From Enterococcus sp. BWB1-3 (lineage in GTDB: Bacteria; Bacillota; Bacilli; Lactobacillales; Enterococcaceae), in NCBI RefSeq assembly GCF_016745275.1, contig NZ_JADOEP010000017.1, positions 1-64,000 on the forward strand: 64,000 nucleotides of DNA, given 5' to 3'. The notes beneath the pieces were generated by a model. It did not search any database. It was not told where the DNA came from and worked only from the letters and a program-made list of their open reading frames with translations. Below, piece after piece: positions 1 through 11,000 of this stretch (position 1 is the stretch's first letter; every line of letters starts with the position of its first letter). Both the position numbers and the translations under genes were made by a program.

Positions 1-480
1 AAGGATACAGAACCGATCCAAGTGGGGCGCAACATGTCTGGTGGGACGCGGGTGCTCTTAGCCGTTTTAATGCTTATTACTCTGTTCCTGTGTATGGTTA
101 GTTTCAGTGGCCGGGCTATTTCCAGTGTCGTTGCTCAACCGTTCAAAACTTTGTTCTATCAGCTAGATGAACCAAAGAAAGATACAGCTACAAAAGATTC
201 TACCCAAAGCTCCACTACGCGGACTTTTGATTCGACAATTGTCCAGCCCCCAACAGAAACAAGTGAAACATCAACAGCAATGAGTTCTACAGGTAATCTC
301 TTAACAACAGAAAGCACAACTGTACCTGTATCAGAAAGTTATCTAGTTCAAGAAGGAGATACACTTGATGGCATTGCTGCAGAGCATCAGACAACAGTTG
401 AGGCCCTGATTTTAACAAATAATCTGGAATCAACTGACATAAATGTAGGACAAGTACTGACTATCCCGCAAGGAGAATAA
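1..480 (+). CDS. tagH: C-terminal part of a TagH-like teichoic acid export ATPase, with LysM tail (5' truncated)
   Basis: The reading frame is open from the first base of the window, so this is the 3' end of a longer gene. Internal GTG (22) and ATG (34) codons exist but have no convincing ribosome binding site. The visible 159 residues hold a basic lead-in, one membrane segment at about residues 18-36, a Ser/Thr-rich linker (about 55-112) and a C-terminal LysM domain (about 113-158, from YLVQEGDTL to VGQVLTIP). TagH proteins are known to carry a transmembrane segment and an extracytoplasmic extension after their nucleotide-binding domain, and tagG follows 12 bases later. I therefore infer that this is the tail of the ATPase that powers teichoic acid export, with LysM holding the exporter to peptidoglycan. 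The alternative is a free-standing membrane-anchored LysM protein whose start lies upstream of the window. The ATPase domain itself is not visible. Confidence 0.6.
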   Translation, partial: KDTEPIQVGRNMSGGTRVLLAVLMLITLFLCMVSFSGRAISSVVAQPFKTLFYQLDEPKKDTATKDSTQSSTTRTFDSTIVQPPTETSETSTAMSSTGNLLTTESTTVPVSESYLVQEGDTLDGIAAEHQTTVEALILTNNLESTDINVGQVLTIPQGE

Positions 481-492
481 AAGGAGCAGATT

Positions 493-1302
493 ATGAAAGA
501 AGTAGTCATTATTATCAAGGAACAGCTAAATAATCTGGGTATTATTTTCCGGATGTCCAAATACGAGGAAAAAGCAACTTATCAAAGTCACTATCTTGGC
601 TTGATATGGCAGATATTAAATCCAATGATTCAGATTGGAATTTATTATATGATCTTTGGTCTGGGTGTAAATGGCGGCAGAGAAATTAAAGGTGTACCTT
701 TTATTGTCTGGATGATGATCGGAATCAGCACTTGGTTTTTTATTAATGGTTCAGTTATTGGTGCCTCTAACAGTATTTATCGTAATGTCGGTTTAGTGGC
801 AAAAATGAAATTTCCAGTCAGTGCCTTACCTTCAATTTCCATAGCCAGTAATTTAATCAACTATTTTTGGATGATACTGATCACTTTTCTTTTTCTGATT
901 AACGCAGGAATTTATCCCAGCCTGTATTGGCTGCAAAGTCTGTACTATTTTGCAGCAATGATTATTTTTATTTTTTCGTTCAGTATCTTGAATGCTACAT
1001 TAACCACCTTAGTTCGAGACTACCATATTTTGCTGCAATCTGTCTTTCGTGTTGTATTTTTCATCTCAGGACCTATCTGGGATATTGAGAATCGAAATCT
1101 TCCGGTTAAGTTGGTACGAATACTCAAGCTGAATCCATTCTATTACCTTATTGAAGGCTTTCGAGACAGCTTCCTTTCCAGAGAATGGTTTTGGGAAAAA
1201 GGAAATTACACGATGATCTTCTGGCTGATGGCTTTGATTCTTCTGATTATTGGTTCCCATCTGCATTTGAAGTTCAGAGCAAAGTTTGTTGACTATATAT
1301 GA
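493..1302 (+). CDS. tagG: Teichoic acid ABC exporter permease TagG
   Basis: A 269-residue ABC-2 type permease with about six hydrophobic segments. The N-terminal region (YQSHYLGLIWQILNPMIQI, residues 31-49) and the central motif before the final helices match the TagG/RfbA polysaccharide and teichoic acid exporter permeases, and the length is normal for the family. In these systems TagG forms the membrane channel and TagH hydrolyses ATP to flip the undecaprenyl-linked polymer outward. AAGGAGCAG lies 9 bases upstream of the ATG. The gene starts 12 bases after the LysM-tailed gene, so the two are almost certainly co-transcribed. Gene order here is H-G, the reverse of the Bacillus subtilis tagGH order. 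Confidence 0.85.
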   Translation: MKEVVIIIKEQLNNLGIIFRMSKYEEKATYQSHYLGLIWQILNPMIQIGIYYMIFGLGVNGGREIKGVPFIVWMMIGISTWFFINGSVIGASNSIYRNVGLVAKMKFPVSALPSISIASNLINYFWMILITFLFLINAGIYPSLYWLQSLYYFAAMIIFIFSFSILNATLTTLVRDYHILLQSVFRVVFFISGPIWDIENRNLPVKLVRILKLNPFYYLIEGFRDSFLSREWFWEKGNYTMIFWLMALILLIIGSHLHLKFRAKFVDYI

Positions 1303-1484
1303 ATCTCAAAAAGACTTCTACATTCTTTTATTAAGTTGGGTATGCAAAATATAATTAGGAATTTTTATTCTATTTTGCATTCCACTTTTCAAGGTATCAG
1401 ATATTAACTATTAAAAAAGCATCCATTCTACTAGTAAAACTCAAATTTACTTAATTTAAGGATCAAATTGATAGGGAGAGAATA

Positions 1485-2672
1485 ATGAAAAAGTTCCGTA
1501 GACGAATAGAGCATCTATATCACTTGTTTGTACAAGTTGTATTCAGCATCCTTGGAGCACTCCCTAAAAAAAGATTATTCTTTTTTGAAAGCTTCCATGG
1601 AAAACAATATAGTGACAATCCTCGTGCGATTTATGAATATTTACAAAAAGAATATCCAGAGATTCCTTGTTTATGGGCTGTAAAAAAAGGATTCGAAAAG
1701 CCTTTTATTGAAAATAATGTTCCCTATGTTCGGCGTTTGGGTTTGAAATGGCTGTTGATAATGCCTAGAGCAAAATACTGGATTTTTAATACACGTATGC
1801 CAGCATGGATGAAAAAGAATGAACAAACAATCTACATCCAAACTTGGCATGGAACTCCTTTAAAAAAACTTGGCTTAGATATTGAAAATATTTCAATGCC
1901 AGGAACTACCACCAAACAATATCGGAAAAATTTTGAAAATGAAGCTGCTCGCTGGGATTATTTGCTATCGGCAAACGCCTTTAGTTCTAACATTTTCAAA
2001 AACGCATTTAATTATCAGGGAGAAATTCTTGAAATTGGTTATCCGCGGAATGATATTTTGTTGGATAAAAAGCATTATTCCATAAATAAGCAACGAGTTC
2101 TGAAAAATTTAGGTTTGAGTGAACGGAAAAAGATAATCTTATATGCTCCAACTTGGCGAGACACAGAGTTTTACAGTAAAGGTGCTTATAAATATATTAA
2201 TCATTTTCCATTTGATCAAGTATTAAAAAATTCGGAGAACTCTGTTATTTTATTTCGTGCACATTACTTAATTGCTAATCAGCTAGATAGTTCCAAATAT
2301 GACAATCGGGTAATCGATTGTTCCAATTATCCGGATATTAAAGATTTATATCTTATTTCAGACTTATTGATTACCGATTATTCTTCTGTAATATTTGATT
2401 TTGCTTATACAGAACGACCAATACTTTTTTTTATGTACGATCAACAAGACTACTTACAAAATATTCGTGGCTGCTATCTTAATCTTGAAAAAATTCTTCC
2501 TGGCCCTATTATAAAAACGCAAGAAGAATTAACTAACAAGATTCTGGAGTTGATTGATAGAGATTTTATTACGGTCAATACTCACTATGAAAAATTCAAA
2601 GAAACTTTTTGTCCTGATATAAAAATTAGTTCATCCGAGCATTTAATTAACAAACTATTCAAAAATAAATAG
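1485..2672 (+). CDS. CDP-glycerol glycerophosphotransferase family protein (TagB/TagF type)
   Basis: A 395-residue protein of the CDP-glycerol glycerophosphotransferase family, which transfers glycerol phosphate from CDP-glycerol onto lipid-linked wall teichoic acid intermediates at the inner membrane face. The diagnostic motifs are visible: QTWHGTPLKKLG (about residues 122-133), YAPTWRDTEF (about 222), and LLITDYSSVIFDFA (about 294-307) followed by RPILFF. Residues 10-30 are hydrophobic and basic, suiting peripheral membrane contact. At under 400 residues it is closer to the TagB primase length than to TagF polymerases, but sequence alone does not decide primase against polymerase. GGGAGAG precedes the ATG. 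The 182-base gap after tagG shows no clear terminator. tagD follows almost at once. Confidence 0.85.
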   Translation: MKKFRRRIEHLYHLFVQVVFSILGALPKKRLFFFESFHGKQYSDNPRAIYEYLQKEYPEIPCLWAVKKGFEKPFIENNVPYVRRLGLKWLLIMPRAKYWIFNTRMPAWMKKNEQTIYIQTWHGTPLKKLGLDIENISMPGTTTKQYRKNFENEAARWDYLLSANAFSSNIFKNAFNYQGEILEIGYPRNDILLDKKHYSINKQRVLKNLGLSERKKIILYAPTWRDTEFYSKGAYKYINHFPFDQVLKNSENSVILFRAHYLIANQLDSSKYDNRVIDCSNYPDIKDLYLISDLLITDYSSVIFDFAYTERPILFFMYDQQDYLQNIRGCYLNLEKILPGPIIKTQEELTNKILELIDRDFITVNTHYEKFKETFCPDIKISSSEHLINKLFKNK

Positions 2673-2688
2673 ATTGAGGAGCTGTTTT

Positions 2689-3087
2689 ATGAAACGAGTT
2701 ATAACCTATGGAACATTTGATTTATTACATTACGGACATATTAATTTGTTAAGACGTGCAAAGGAACAAGGTGATTACTTAATTGTTGCCTTATCGACTG
2801 ATGAATTTAATTGGAAGGAAAAGCAGAAAAAATGCTATTTTAGTTTCGATAAACGGAAAAAATTACTTGAAGCAATCCGCTACGTTGACTTGGTTATTCC
2901 AGAAAATGGCTGGGAGCAGAAAACAACTGATGTAAAAGAATATCATATCGATAAATTTGTAATGGGTGATGATTGGGCTGGAAAATTTGATTTCATTCAG
3001 GAAGAAACTGATGCTGCTGTAATATATTTGGCACGTACACCTGAAATATCCACTAGCCAAATAAAAAAAGATTTGCTTGGAAGTTAG
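2689..3087 (+). CDS. tagD: Glycerol-3-phosphate cytidylyltransferase TagD
   Basis: A 132-residue nucleotidyltransferase that makes CDP-glycerol from CTP and glycerol 3-phosphate, the donor used by the glycerophosphotransferases around it. The start GTFDLLHYGHINLL carries the HxGH signature. The C-terminal region has RTPEISTSQIKK, corresponding to the RTxGISTT-type motif of the family. A longer frame begins at a TTG at 2674, but that codon lies inside the Shine-Dalgarno sequence (TTGAGGAGC), so the ATG at 2689 is the better start and gives the usual family length. The gene starts 16 bases after the preceding stop, indicating one operon. Confidence 0.93.
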   Translation: MKRVITYGTFDLLHYGHINLLRRAKEQGDYLIVALSTDEFNWKEKQKKCYFSFDKRKKLLEAIRYVDLVIPENGWEQKTTDVKEYHIDKFVMGDDWAGKFDFIQEETDAAVIYLARTPEISTSQIKKDLLGS

Positions 3088-3434
3088 AACAATAAAAAGA
3101 ATGAGCAGATTCAACTATTCATGGAAATAATTAAATGTCAAAAGTTCCTGATCATTTTGTTAGTTGCTATCTGTTGCTTGAAATAAGTGAGTACGGAAAC
3201 TAACTGAGAAAACGGAGTACCCCTCTCTCCTAGCTGACTCAACCAGTTCTCATTTTTCTAATGAGATAGAGGATATACCCAATAAACTCAAGGATAGTTA
3301 CTTATTATAATAAGAGTACCTGAGAAGAAAAAGCTGAAGGAATCCAGAATTCTTGATTCCAGAAAACCTCAGTGTTTATCATCCTTGGCATGTTTCCATA
3401 CTCGCACGAAATAATATTGAGGAGATTTTACTAA
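3088..3434 (+). other. 347-bp intergenic region with small palindromes
   Basis: No open frame with a ribosome binding site was found. The stretch contains the perfect 14-base palindrome CTTATTATAATAAG at 3301-3314 and a 6-bp hairpin (GGAATC, 10-base loop, GATTCC) at 3339-3360. Neither is followed by a T-run, so I do not call a terminator. The gap separates the conserved tagGH/tagD segment from the two giant fusion genes and probably holds a promoter I could not pin down. Confidence 0.4.
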
Positions 3435-6400
3435 ATGGAGAAAAATGAACTATCATGGCTTAGAAAAACTTTTAGAACATACCTCCCTGAGGATATGAGA
3501 CGTAAATTACGTGATAAATTTAATGTTGAGAGTAAAGAAAAAATTTCTCAGAAAAATGAAACGAATTGGTATGAAAAATATAGTAAACAAGTGACAGAAC
3601 AATTGAAAAACAATTTGCAGGCTCGTCTTAGAACATACTATGCTTCTAAATTCGATTCGGCAATAATAAATGAAAACGTCATTCTTTATGAAGTTAGAGA
3701 TGGCACTATTTTTACAGACTCCCCTTTTGCAATTTTCCAGTATATGATAAGCCAAAAAGAATTTGAAAATTTTGAGCATCAAATTGTTTTTACTGCTGAA
3801 AAAAAAGGTATTTTTTTTGAGTTACAAAAAAAATATCCTGAAGTTAATCTTAAATTAATTATTCGAGATACGTTTGAATACATGGATGCGTTATTGGAAG
3901 CAAAATATTTAATTAATAATAGTACTTTCAATTCATTTTATTTGAAACGTGAAGGTCAAATCTATATCAATACCTGGCATGGAACTGCTCTGAAACATAT
4001 GGGATCTGACTATGTTCAAGATCCAATGAACGCTAAGAATGTGATGCGGAATTTTCTGATGACTGATTATATTTTGTCACCTAATGATCATATGACAAAC
4101 CTCTTTCTCCATTCGTACAAACTTGATGGTATATGGGAAGGAACAATTTTGGAAGGTGGACACGCTAGAAATGACTCGTTATTTACTGGCTTGGTTGAAA
4201 AAGTGCAACAAGATATAACTGATCGGGGGATAGATTATGATAGCAAGAAAAAAACTGTTTGCTACATGCCCACTTGGCGAGGATCTGACGTTGGCGCACC
4301 AACAGATATGATTTTAACTCTTAGTAACGAAATCAAATTATTAGAAAATGAACTAGGAAACTCATATAATGTTTTATTAAAAGTTCACCCTTATGTTTTT
4401 GATAAAGCAGATCAAAGTTCTCTTTTTAAAGGGAAACTAATTCCTAATGATTTTGATTCAAATGAATTATTTGAGATTATAGATATTATGATTACAGACT
4501 ATTCAAGTGTCTTTTTTGACTTTCTTTTAACAGGAAAACCAATTCTTTTCTATTGTTGGGACAATGACATTTATGAAAATGAACGTGGAATGTATTTTGA
4601 TGCTTCCGAATTGCCAGGTCCAACTGTTTATACTTTAGATGATCTAATTAATGCGATTAAGGATATCACTCAAATTGAGATAGACCATAAAGAAATTTAC
4701 AAAAAATGTCAGAAACGTTTTGTGAGTCATGATGATGGAGATGTCACAAAGAGATATGTGGAACGAATTTTCAAAGGCAATAAAACGAATGGTATGAAAG
4801 AAGTTAAAGCAAATACATCAAAAATCAAATTGCTAATTCATCCAGGCGGCATGATTGACAATGGTATTACAAACTCGTTTTTAAATCTGATTGATCAAAT
4901 AGACTATGATAAGTATGATGTTACTGCTTTCCTACATGATTCAACAAACCCAGAGATAGTAAAAAATTGGAATAAAATGAATCGTCATGTTCGAAAAATG
5001 TTTAAACCAGGCTTGCCAATATATACATTTGAAGAAAATATTTTTGATAGATATTTAAAGAATGTTCATATGCCAAGTGAAGTAGATAAATATTTGCCTG
5101 AATTGGGTTATAAAAGAGAAGCCCAAAGATTATTTGCTGGCTTACATTTCGATGTGACAATCAACTTTGACGGTTATTCCTATTTTTGGGCTAAATATTT
5201 ACTTTTCGTTGGTGCTAAAAAGAAAATTTGTTTCATGCATAATGATTTATATTCTGAAATAAATAAAAAGGTAAATGGTGAATATACCATCCGAAATGAT
5301 CTGCTCGGATTATTTTCTTTGTATCCAAAATTTGATTCACTCATTTCTGTATCTAAAAACCTGATGAATATTAATTTGGACGGATTGAAGGAATATGTAA
5401 AACCTTCACAAATGGGATTTGTGGAGAATTCGATTAATATAGAAAAAATTGTAAATCGCCCACAAGCTGATTCAGATATTGAAATTAATAAGCATGAACA
5501 AATTTGGGTTTTAATGCCCAATACATCGTTAACCACGTTTGACACTCTTCATGAGATACCTCTCAGAAAAAAAAGTATCAAAATTGATAAAATAGTGATT
5601 GTTCGTTCTATTGCAGAATATGTAAATTCAGAAACAATTTACTATAAAATAATATGTCAAAATCAATATTTAGGCTGGGTATCTGAACATGATTTAATTC
5701 CTTACATGTCTGATGATGATATGCATTTTTTAACGAGAAGGACAAAATTTGATTATAGTGGTATCTTTTCAAATTCCGTTCAAAGTTGCGATGTTAGAAA
5801 ACAACCACAATTTGGTGCCGAAATAAATTCACTCAACGTTCAACTATTTTCAAATTGTATACTGCGTATTGATGAAATAGCCATTGATAAATTTTCTACG
5901 TACATTCATTGTTCATATGAGAAGTATAAAATTGGATGGATTGAGATAGCAGACATAAAAATTACTAAAAATGAATTACTATTTGAACAAGAAGCTTCTG
6001 AACTTTTCGAAGAATTTAAAGAGTGGACAAATGCTAAGATTTTCAATAAGCGTATCTATGCTCAAATAAAATTTCCAACAGTCCAGACTTATGATAGTTG
6101 TCAGCAAATCCACAAGCAATTCAATGAATGGTCTCCAGGTGTCAATTACGTTTACAAGGTGTTGGATAAATTGGTTGTAGATGGTATGACTTATTGTAAA
6201 TTATCTCTTGGAGAACATTGTATTGGTTGGGTTGATGAACATCAATTAGACTTTCTAGCAACACGTATTCCCGAATTTTCGAAATATGAATTCATGGATT
6301 GGCAACAAAAAGATGTTCTTTTTGTTCCTAAGAAAAATGTAATTAAGTTATATAAAAATATTAGTTTAGATTCTTATGAAGAAATTAATTCTGAAATCTT

Positions 6401-8054
6401 TTTAGCGAAAGCTTGTTCTATCGAAGGACAGAGTATATCCCATAATACATTGATTTTTAAAGTTCAGATTGAAGGCTCTCATTATTTTGTGACAGCTGAA
6501 GACATTGCAGTTGAGACATTAAGTTTAGAAAATGTATTAATTGGAAGCAACAATTATGAAAAATATAATTTTATTAGTCCTAAATTCGTTATTTCAAAAA
6601 TATTAAGTACACAAGGACTCATTTATCGAGTTTTTGAAAACAATCAAGTTCGATTATATAACGAACAAGAATTACTAGGAATGATTCCAATAGTTAGTAA
6701 GCAAATTATTAAGAATATAAATTATGTAAATAGTGTTGGAGCAGTAAAAGCAGGAGATTCTATCTGGTTAAATCCATATGGTATGTTTGAACCCACTGTT
6801 CGTGTTGCTACAAGCTATTTAGTATCAGGACTTAAGTTTATAACCGATTATGAGGTTACTTTATTAAATGGCGTGACTTATAAGAGACTTCTTTTCAATG
6901 ATCATTTCTACGGCTGGATAAATTCTAAATATTTTATTACTGATTTTTCTTTGGAAGATATGGATAGTGATAATTATAATAATTTACCTAAGCAATTATT
7001 TTTGTTGGATCAAGAGATTTCATTGGAAATAACGAATTCAATAAGTACATTCAATAAAATTTTTGAAAAACTTAGTGGTGAATTGACCTACAATAAAATT
7101 AAGACAAATACCAAATTGAAAGTTGATGCTAAAATGATACTTCAAAATGGAGAAGAATATTATCGGCTATCCTCCAAACAAGAATATGCCGGATGGATTT
7201 CAGAAGAAGAATTATTTGATGTATCTTTAAACAAAAAAGTAGAAAAAAAACAATCAGATATCAACTACCTTGTATCTGAAAAGGACATATCCTTATTGGT
7301 CAAGAAAAAGGATAGCCAGCTTAAATGCTATTTGAGTGAGCAAGATATCTTATTAAATGAAGCACATACAATCTCTTTAACAGACACTTTCCAAATTGAA
7401 CGAGTTCTAAATTATACTCATGGCATGTTTTATAAGATTTTCCATGAATCTAAATCGATGTATTGTTTTTCAAAAGATGTTGAAATTGTATATTCAGACT
7501 TTCTATCGGATTTATCATCAGAAATTAGACAAGAAATTAAGCCAGATGATATTTTGATTGTTGCAATGGGGAGATTATCTCCTGAGAAAAATCAAGGTGA
7601 ATTGATATTTGCGATGGAGAAAGTAACAAAACAATTTCCTAACGCTAAGTTAATTTTATTAGGGAAAGGTCCTCTCGAACAAGAATTAAGAACCAGGGTA
7701 GCGATGCTAAATCTACAGAAAAATGTCTTTTTTGCGGGACAAATCGACTATCCATTCAGTGTAATTCGTCAATCGGACATATTTGCTTTAGCATCTATTC
7801 ATGAAGGTCAGCCAATGGTACTGTTAGAGTCATTAGTTCTAGGTAAGAAAATTGTTGCTTCAAATATTCCTCAAAACGAACAAATTTTAGGAGCGAATGA
7901 TGATTATGGAATATTAACAAAAGGTCTTTTTTCTGATGATCTTTCGGAAGCTTTGCTAAAAGCTTTAACCTCAACTAATAATTTTAAGAAATTTGATGGT
8001 GAAAAGTATAATTGTAACGCTTTAAATCAATTTTATAATTTGATTGAGAGTTAA
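3435..8054 (+). CDS. Giant CDP-glycerol glycerophosphotransferase / GT4 glycosyltransferase fusion with inserted GW-like modules
   Basis: A 1539-residue protein with three visible parts. Residues about 70-450 are a CDP-glycerol glycerophosphotransferase domain (INTWHGTALKHMG near 180, YMPTWRGSD near 275, IMITDYSSVFFDF near 353). Residues about 465-690 look like the N-terminal Rossmann half of a GT4 glycosyltransferase (HPGGMIDNGITNSFLN). Residues about 1370-1539 are the GT4 C-terminal half (GRLSPEKNQGE, then HEGQPMVLLESL). Between the halves lie about 680 residues of SH3-like repeats, each ending in the GW signature (YLGWVSEH near 745, KIGWIEIA near 833, CIGWVDEH near 929, FYGWINSK near 1158, YAGWISEE near 1252). 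No signal peptide or membrane segment is visible, so it should be cytoplasmic. I infer that it polymerises and glycosylates a glycerol-phosphate polymer. GGAGATT lies upstream of the ATG, and the next gene follows without a gap. Confidence 0.85.
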   Translation: MEKNELSWLRKTFRTYLPEDMRRKLRDKFNVESKEKISQKNETNWYEKYSKQVTEQLKNNLQARLRTYYASKFDSAIINENVILYEVRDGTIFTDSPFAIFQYMISQKEFENFEHQIVFTAEKKGIFFELQKKYPEVNLKLIIRDTFEYMDALLEAKYLINNSTFNSFYLKREGQIYINTWHGTALKHMGSDYVQDPMNAKNVMRNFLMTDYILSPNDHMTNLFLHSYKLDGIWEGTILEGGHARNDSLFTGLVEKVQQDITDRGIDYDSKKKTVCYMPTWRGSDVGAPTDMILTLSNEIKLLENELGNSYNVLLKVHPYVFDKADQSSLFKGKLIPNDFDSNELFEIIDIMITDYSSVFFDFLLTGKPILFYCWDNDIYENERGMYFDASELPGPTVYTLDDLINAIKDITQIEIDHKEIYKKCQKRFVSHDDGDVTKRYVERIFKGNKTNGMKEVKANTSKIKLLIHPGGMIDNGITNSFLNLIDQIDYDKYDVTAFLHDSTNPEIVKNWNKMNRHVRKMFKPGLPIYTFEENIFDRYLKNVHMPSEVDKYLPELGYKREAQRLFAGLHFDVTINFDGYSYFWAKYLLFVGAKKKICFMHNDLYSEINKKVNGEYTIRNDLLGLFSLYPKFDSLISVSKNLMNINLDGLKEYVKPSQMGFVENSINIEKIVNRPQADSDIEINKHEQIWVLMPNTSLTTFDTLHEIPLRKKSIKIDKIVIVRSIAEYVNSETIYYKIICQNQYLGWVSEHDLIPYMSDDDMHFLTRRTKFDYSGIFSNSVQSCDVRKQPQFGAEINSLNVQLFSNCILRIDEIAIDKFSTYIHCSYEKYKIGWIEIADIKITKNELLFEQEASELFEEFKEWTNAKIFNKRIYAQIKFPTVQTYDSCQQIHKQFNEWSPGVNYVYKVLDKLVVDGMTYCKLSLGEHCIGWVDEHQLDFLATRIPEFSKYEFMDWQQKDVLFVPKKNVIKLYKNISLDSYEEINSEIFLAKACSIEGQSISHNTLIFKVQIEGSHYFVTAEDIAVETLSLENVLIGSNNYEKYNFISPKFVISKILSTQGLIYRVFENNQVRLYNEQELLGMIPIVSKQIIKNINYVNSVGAVKAGDSIWLNPYGMFEPTVRVATSYLVSGLKFITDYEVTLLNGVTYKRLLFNDHFYGWINSKYFITDFSLEDMDSDNYNNLPKQLFLLDQEISLEITNSISTFNKIFEKLSGELTYNKIKTNTKLKVDAKMILQNGEEYYRLSSKQEYAGWISEEELFDVSLNKKVEKKQSDINYLVSEKDISLLVKKKDSQLKCYLSEQDILLNEAHTISLTDTFQIERVLNYTHGMFYKIFHESKSMYCFSKDVEIVYSDFLSDLSSEIRQEIKPDDILIVAMGRLSPEKNQGELIFAMEKVTKQFPNAKLILLGKGPLEQELRTRVAMLNLQKNVFFAGQIDYPFSVIRQSDIFALASIHEGQPMVLLESLVLGKKIVASNIPQNEQILGANDDYGILTKGLFSDDLSEALLKALTSTNNFKKFDGEKYNCNALNQFYNLIES

Positions 8055-11000
8055 GTGGAAAGTTTGGTGAAAATGAAAAGATTGAATTTGAGTGAATTAA
8101 GTGAGACTTATGCTAAAAAATATGATGATGTATCAATTGATGAATATTTAATTTTATATGAAACAAGGGATGGTCAATCAATAGTTGATTCTCCTTTAGC
8201 ACTATTTATTGAATTAGCTAAAAATCCAGATTACAGAAATATGAAGCATATTTGGGTTATTGATGATGAACAATTAATTGAAAAAAATTCAATTCCAATT
8301 GAATTAAGAAGTCAAGTTAAGTTCGTAATAAGAAATACGCCAAAATACATTCACTATTTACTTCAAGCAAAGTATTTAATTACAAACTCAACATTTCAAT
8401 CTTTTTTTTCAAAAAAAGAAGGACAAGTCTATTTAAATACATGGCATGGAACCCCTTTAAAATATATGGGGTTCGACATTCCGGGTAATCCTTCTCATTC
8501 ACAGAATGTCTTACGGAATTTGTTGATGACAGATTTCATTCTCTCTCCCAATTCTCATACAACAAATATTTTTGCGCATAGCTACAAATTGAAAGGGATT
8601 TACAATGGAACTGTATTAGAAACAGGTTACCCTCGTATTGATTTTTTTAAGAACGCAGATAACGATGAATATTTCAGACAATTAAAAAAGGACAATTTGA
8701 TTTTCGATAGAAGTTTACCAACTATTCTTTATATGCCAACTTGGCGTGGTGAATCAATTAAAAATCCTACAAATGATATTGAACAATTGATTCATGAAAT
8801 GGAGCTATTAACAAGTCAGTTCCATGGCAGATACAACGTTTTTTTGAAAATTCACCCTTACATGTATAACAGTATCTGTAAAAATGAAAGAATTAAAAAA
8901 CAATTGGTACCAGACTATTGGGAGCCCAATTACATTTTAAGTATTACAGATGTTTTAATTACAGATTTTTCCAGTTCATTTGTTGATTTTTTAATTACAT
9001 CAAAACCGATTATTTTTTATATTTGGGATATGGAGTTATACGAACAACATAGAGGCACGTATTGGAAAATGGATGAGCTGCCAGGTGATTGTGTTTTTAC
9101 AGTTCGAGAAATGATTCAAGCTGTTAATAATTTAGAATTGTGTGAGTCTAAGCATGTATCGAAATATAGAGAATTTGTTGATGAATTAGTTCCTTATGAA
9201 GACGGAAATGTTTCAAAGAGAATTATAGAACGAGTTTTTAAAGGGCAACAAAATGATTCTATAAACGAAATTATACTAGCTGATGATAAAAAAAAGAAAA
9301 TACTTTTTTATTCTGGAGGACTACTCAAAAATGGAATTACTTCAAGTTTTCTAAATTTGTTAGATAGGTTAGACTACCAAAAATTAGATGTATCAGTTTT
9401 AATTCCACCAGTAAGTGATAGCAATGTTGAAAGTATAAAAAGGATAAATTCCAATGTACGTTTAATTTTTAAATCAGGAAGAAATTTGTATTCTAAAAAA
9501 GAAAAGAAACAGTTAAAAAAAGATGCAAACAATCGCTCTGGGAAACTTACTAAAGCATTTAAACGTGAAAGTTCTCGTGTCTTATCAGGAATAAGGTTCG
9601 ATAGTGTAATTGATTATAGCGGCTATAGCCCTGCTTGGGCAAGGATAGTTGCTTATGCTGATGCTCAACAAAAGATAATCTATCAGCATAATGAACTTGC
9701 GAAAGAAATCGAAAAGAGAATAGATGGAAATCAGCCACATGGAAAACGATTGAATGAGATTTTTTGGTTATATAAGGAATTTGATAAAGTAAATAGTGTT
9801 TCAAAAAGCTTAATGGAAATCAATTATAAGTCGTTACGTAGTTTTTTAACGCTCAAACAAGTATCCTATACAGGGAATATTATTAGCATCAGCAGCCAAA
9901 ATGAAGAAAAAAAAACGCGAATCGACAACCGAATTGTAGCTAAAAAAGAATGTTTTTCAGTTGAAGATTTTGGAGATTTACCTCATGTATTCGCTAATTA
10001 CAAGGATATTAATATTACTTGTGGTGAAAATTTGCGCACTAAACCTGGAGATATTCTGTCTTTCATTGCCGAGGCTTTATTTTCCGGTAAATATTACTAC
10101 AAGATAATATTGAATTCTGAATATTTGGGATGGATTGAGCAAAAATACTTGCCTCAAAGTGTGCAAAAATTTGAAGTTTCAAAGCAAAGAGTAAATATTG
10201 TTGCTAGTTTAAAAAGAAATAATGATAAATTGATTTATCGCACATTACCTACTAAACAAGAAGAATTGTCAAAGGGAATTAGTTATGTTCGTTACTTGTC
10301 CAATCGATATGTATGGGTTAAAGAAATATGTTCAACTCAATTAGGAGCCTTTTGTCATATTTATGACTGGAAAAAATCGATTGGTTGGATAAAAAAAGAG
10401 TGTTTAACTAATCAACATACTATGCTTAACTTATCACCCTCACAAGTATACTTTCTATTAAAAAACAGCCGAACATATACCTGTATTAGTCAAAGTGTAA
10501 TAAAAGAAAGATCTACTCTTTTACTTGATCGACCATTACTTGTAGATTTGTATTCAGAACCTAAAGGAATAATGGGTCATAAACTTATAATCAGTTCATA
10601 TCCACTACTACCTTCCAATAATTATATTATTAACGTTGAAACTATGGTTAATAACGAATTGTGGGTTCAAATTGTTCGCGGAAATCAAGTTTTAGGATGG
10701 TCCAAAAAGCAATCACTGAAGTTGAATCAGTTGAGTCAAATGATGACTGTACAAAATGATTTATTAAATAAAAAAGAAACTCAAGTAGTAATTGAAAATG
10801 ATTCCAGGGAAATTCGGTATGTCTTTGCAGGAAGATTTTCACCTGAAAAAAATCACCAAAATTTGATTATGGCTTTTAACGAGATTAGTAAAATGCTCCC
10901 GAATGCAAAGTTGTATTTGTTAGGAGAAGGACCGTTACTTTTAAAGATGGAAAAACTGGTTTATGATTTGAATTTAACGCAAAGAGTTATTTTTCTAGGT

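Noticed and set aside
3088-3434. Riboswitch or T-box leader before the giant fusion gene
   Set aside because: Only short palindromes were seen, with no T-box or known aptamer signature and no terminator.
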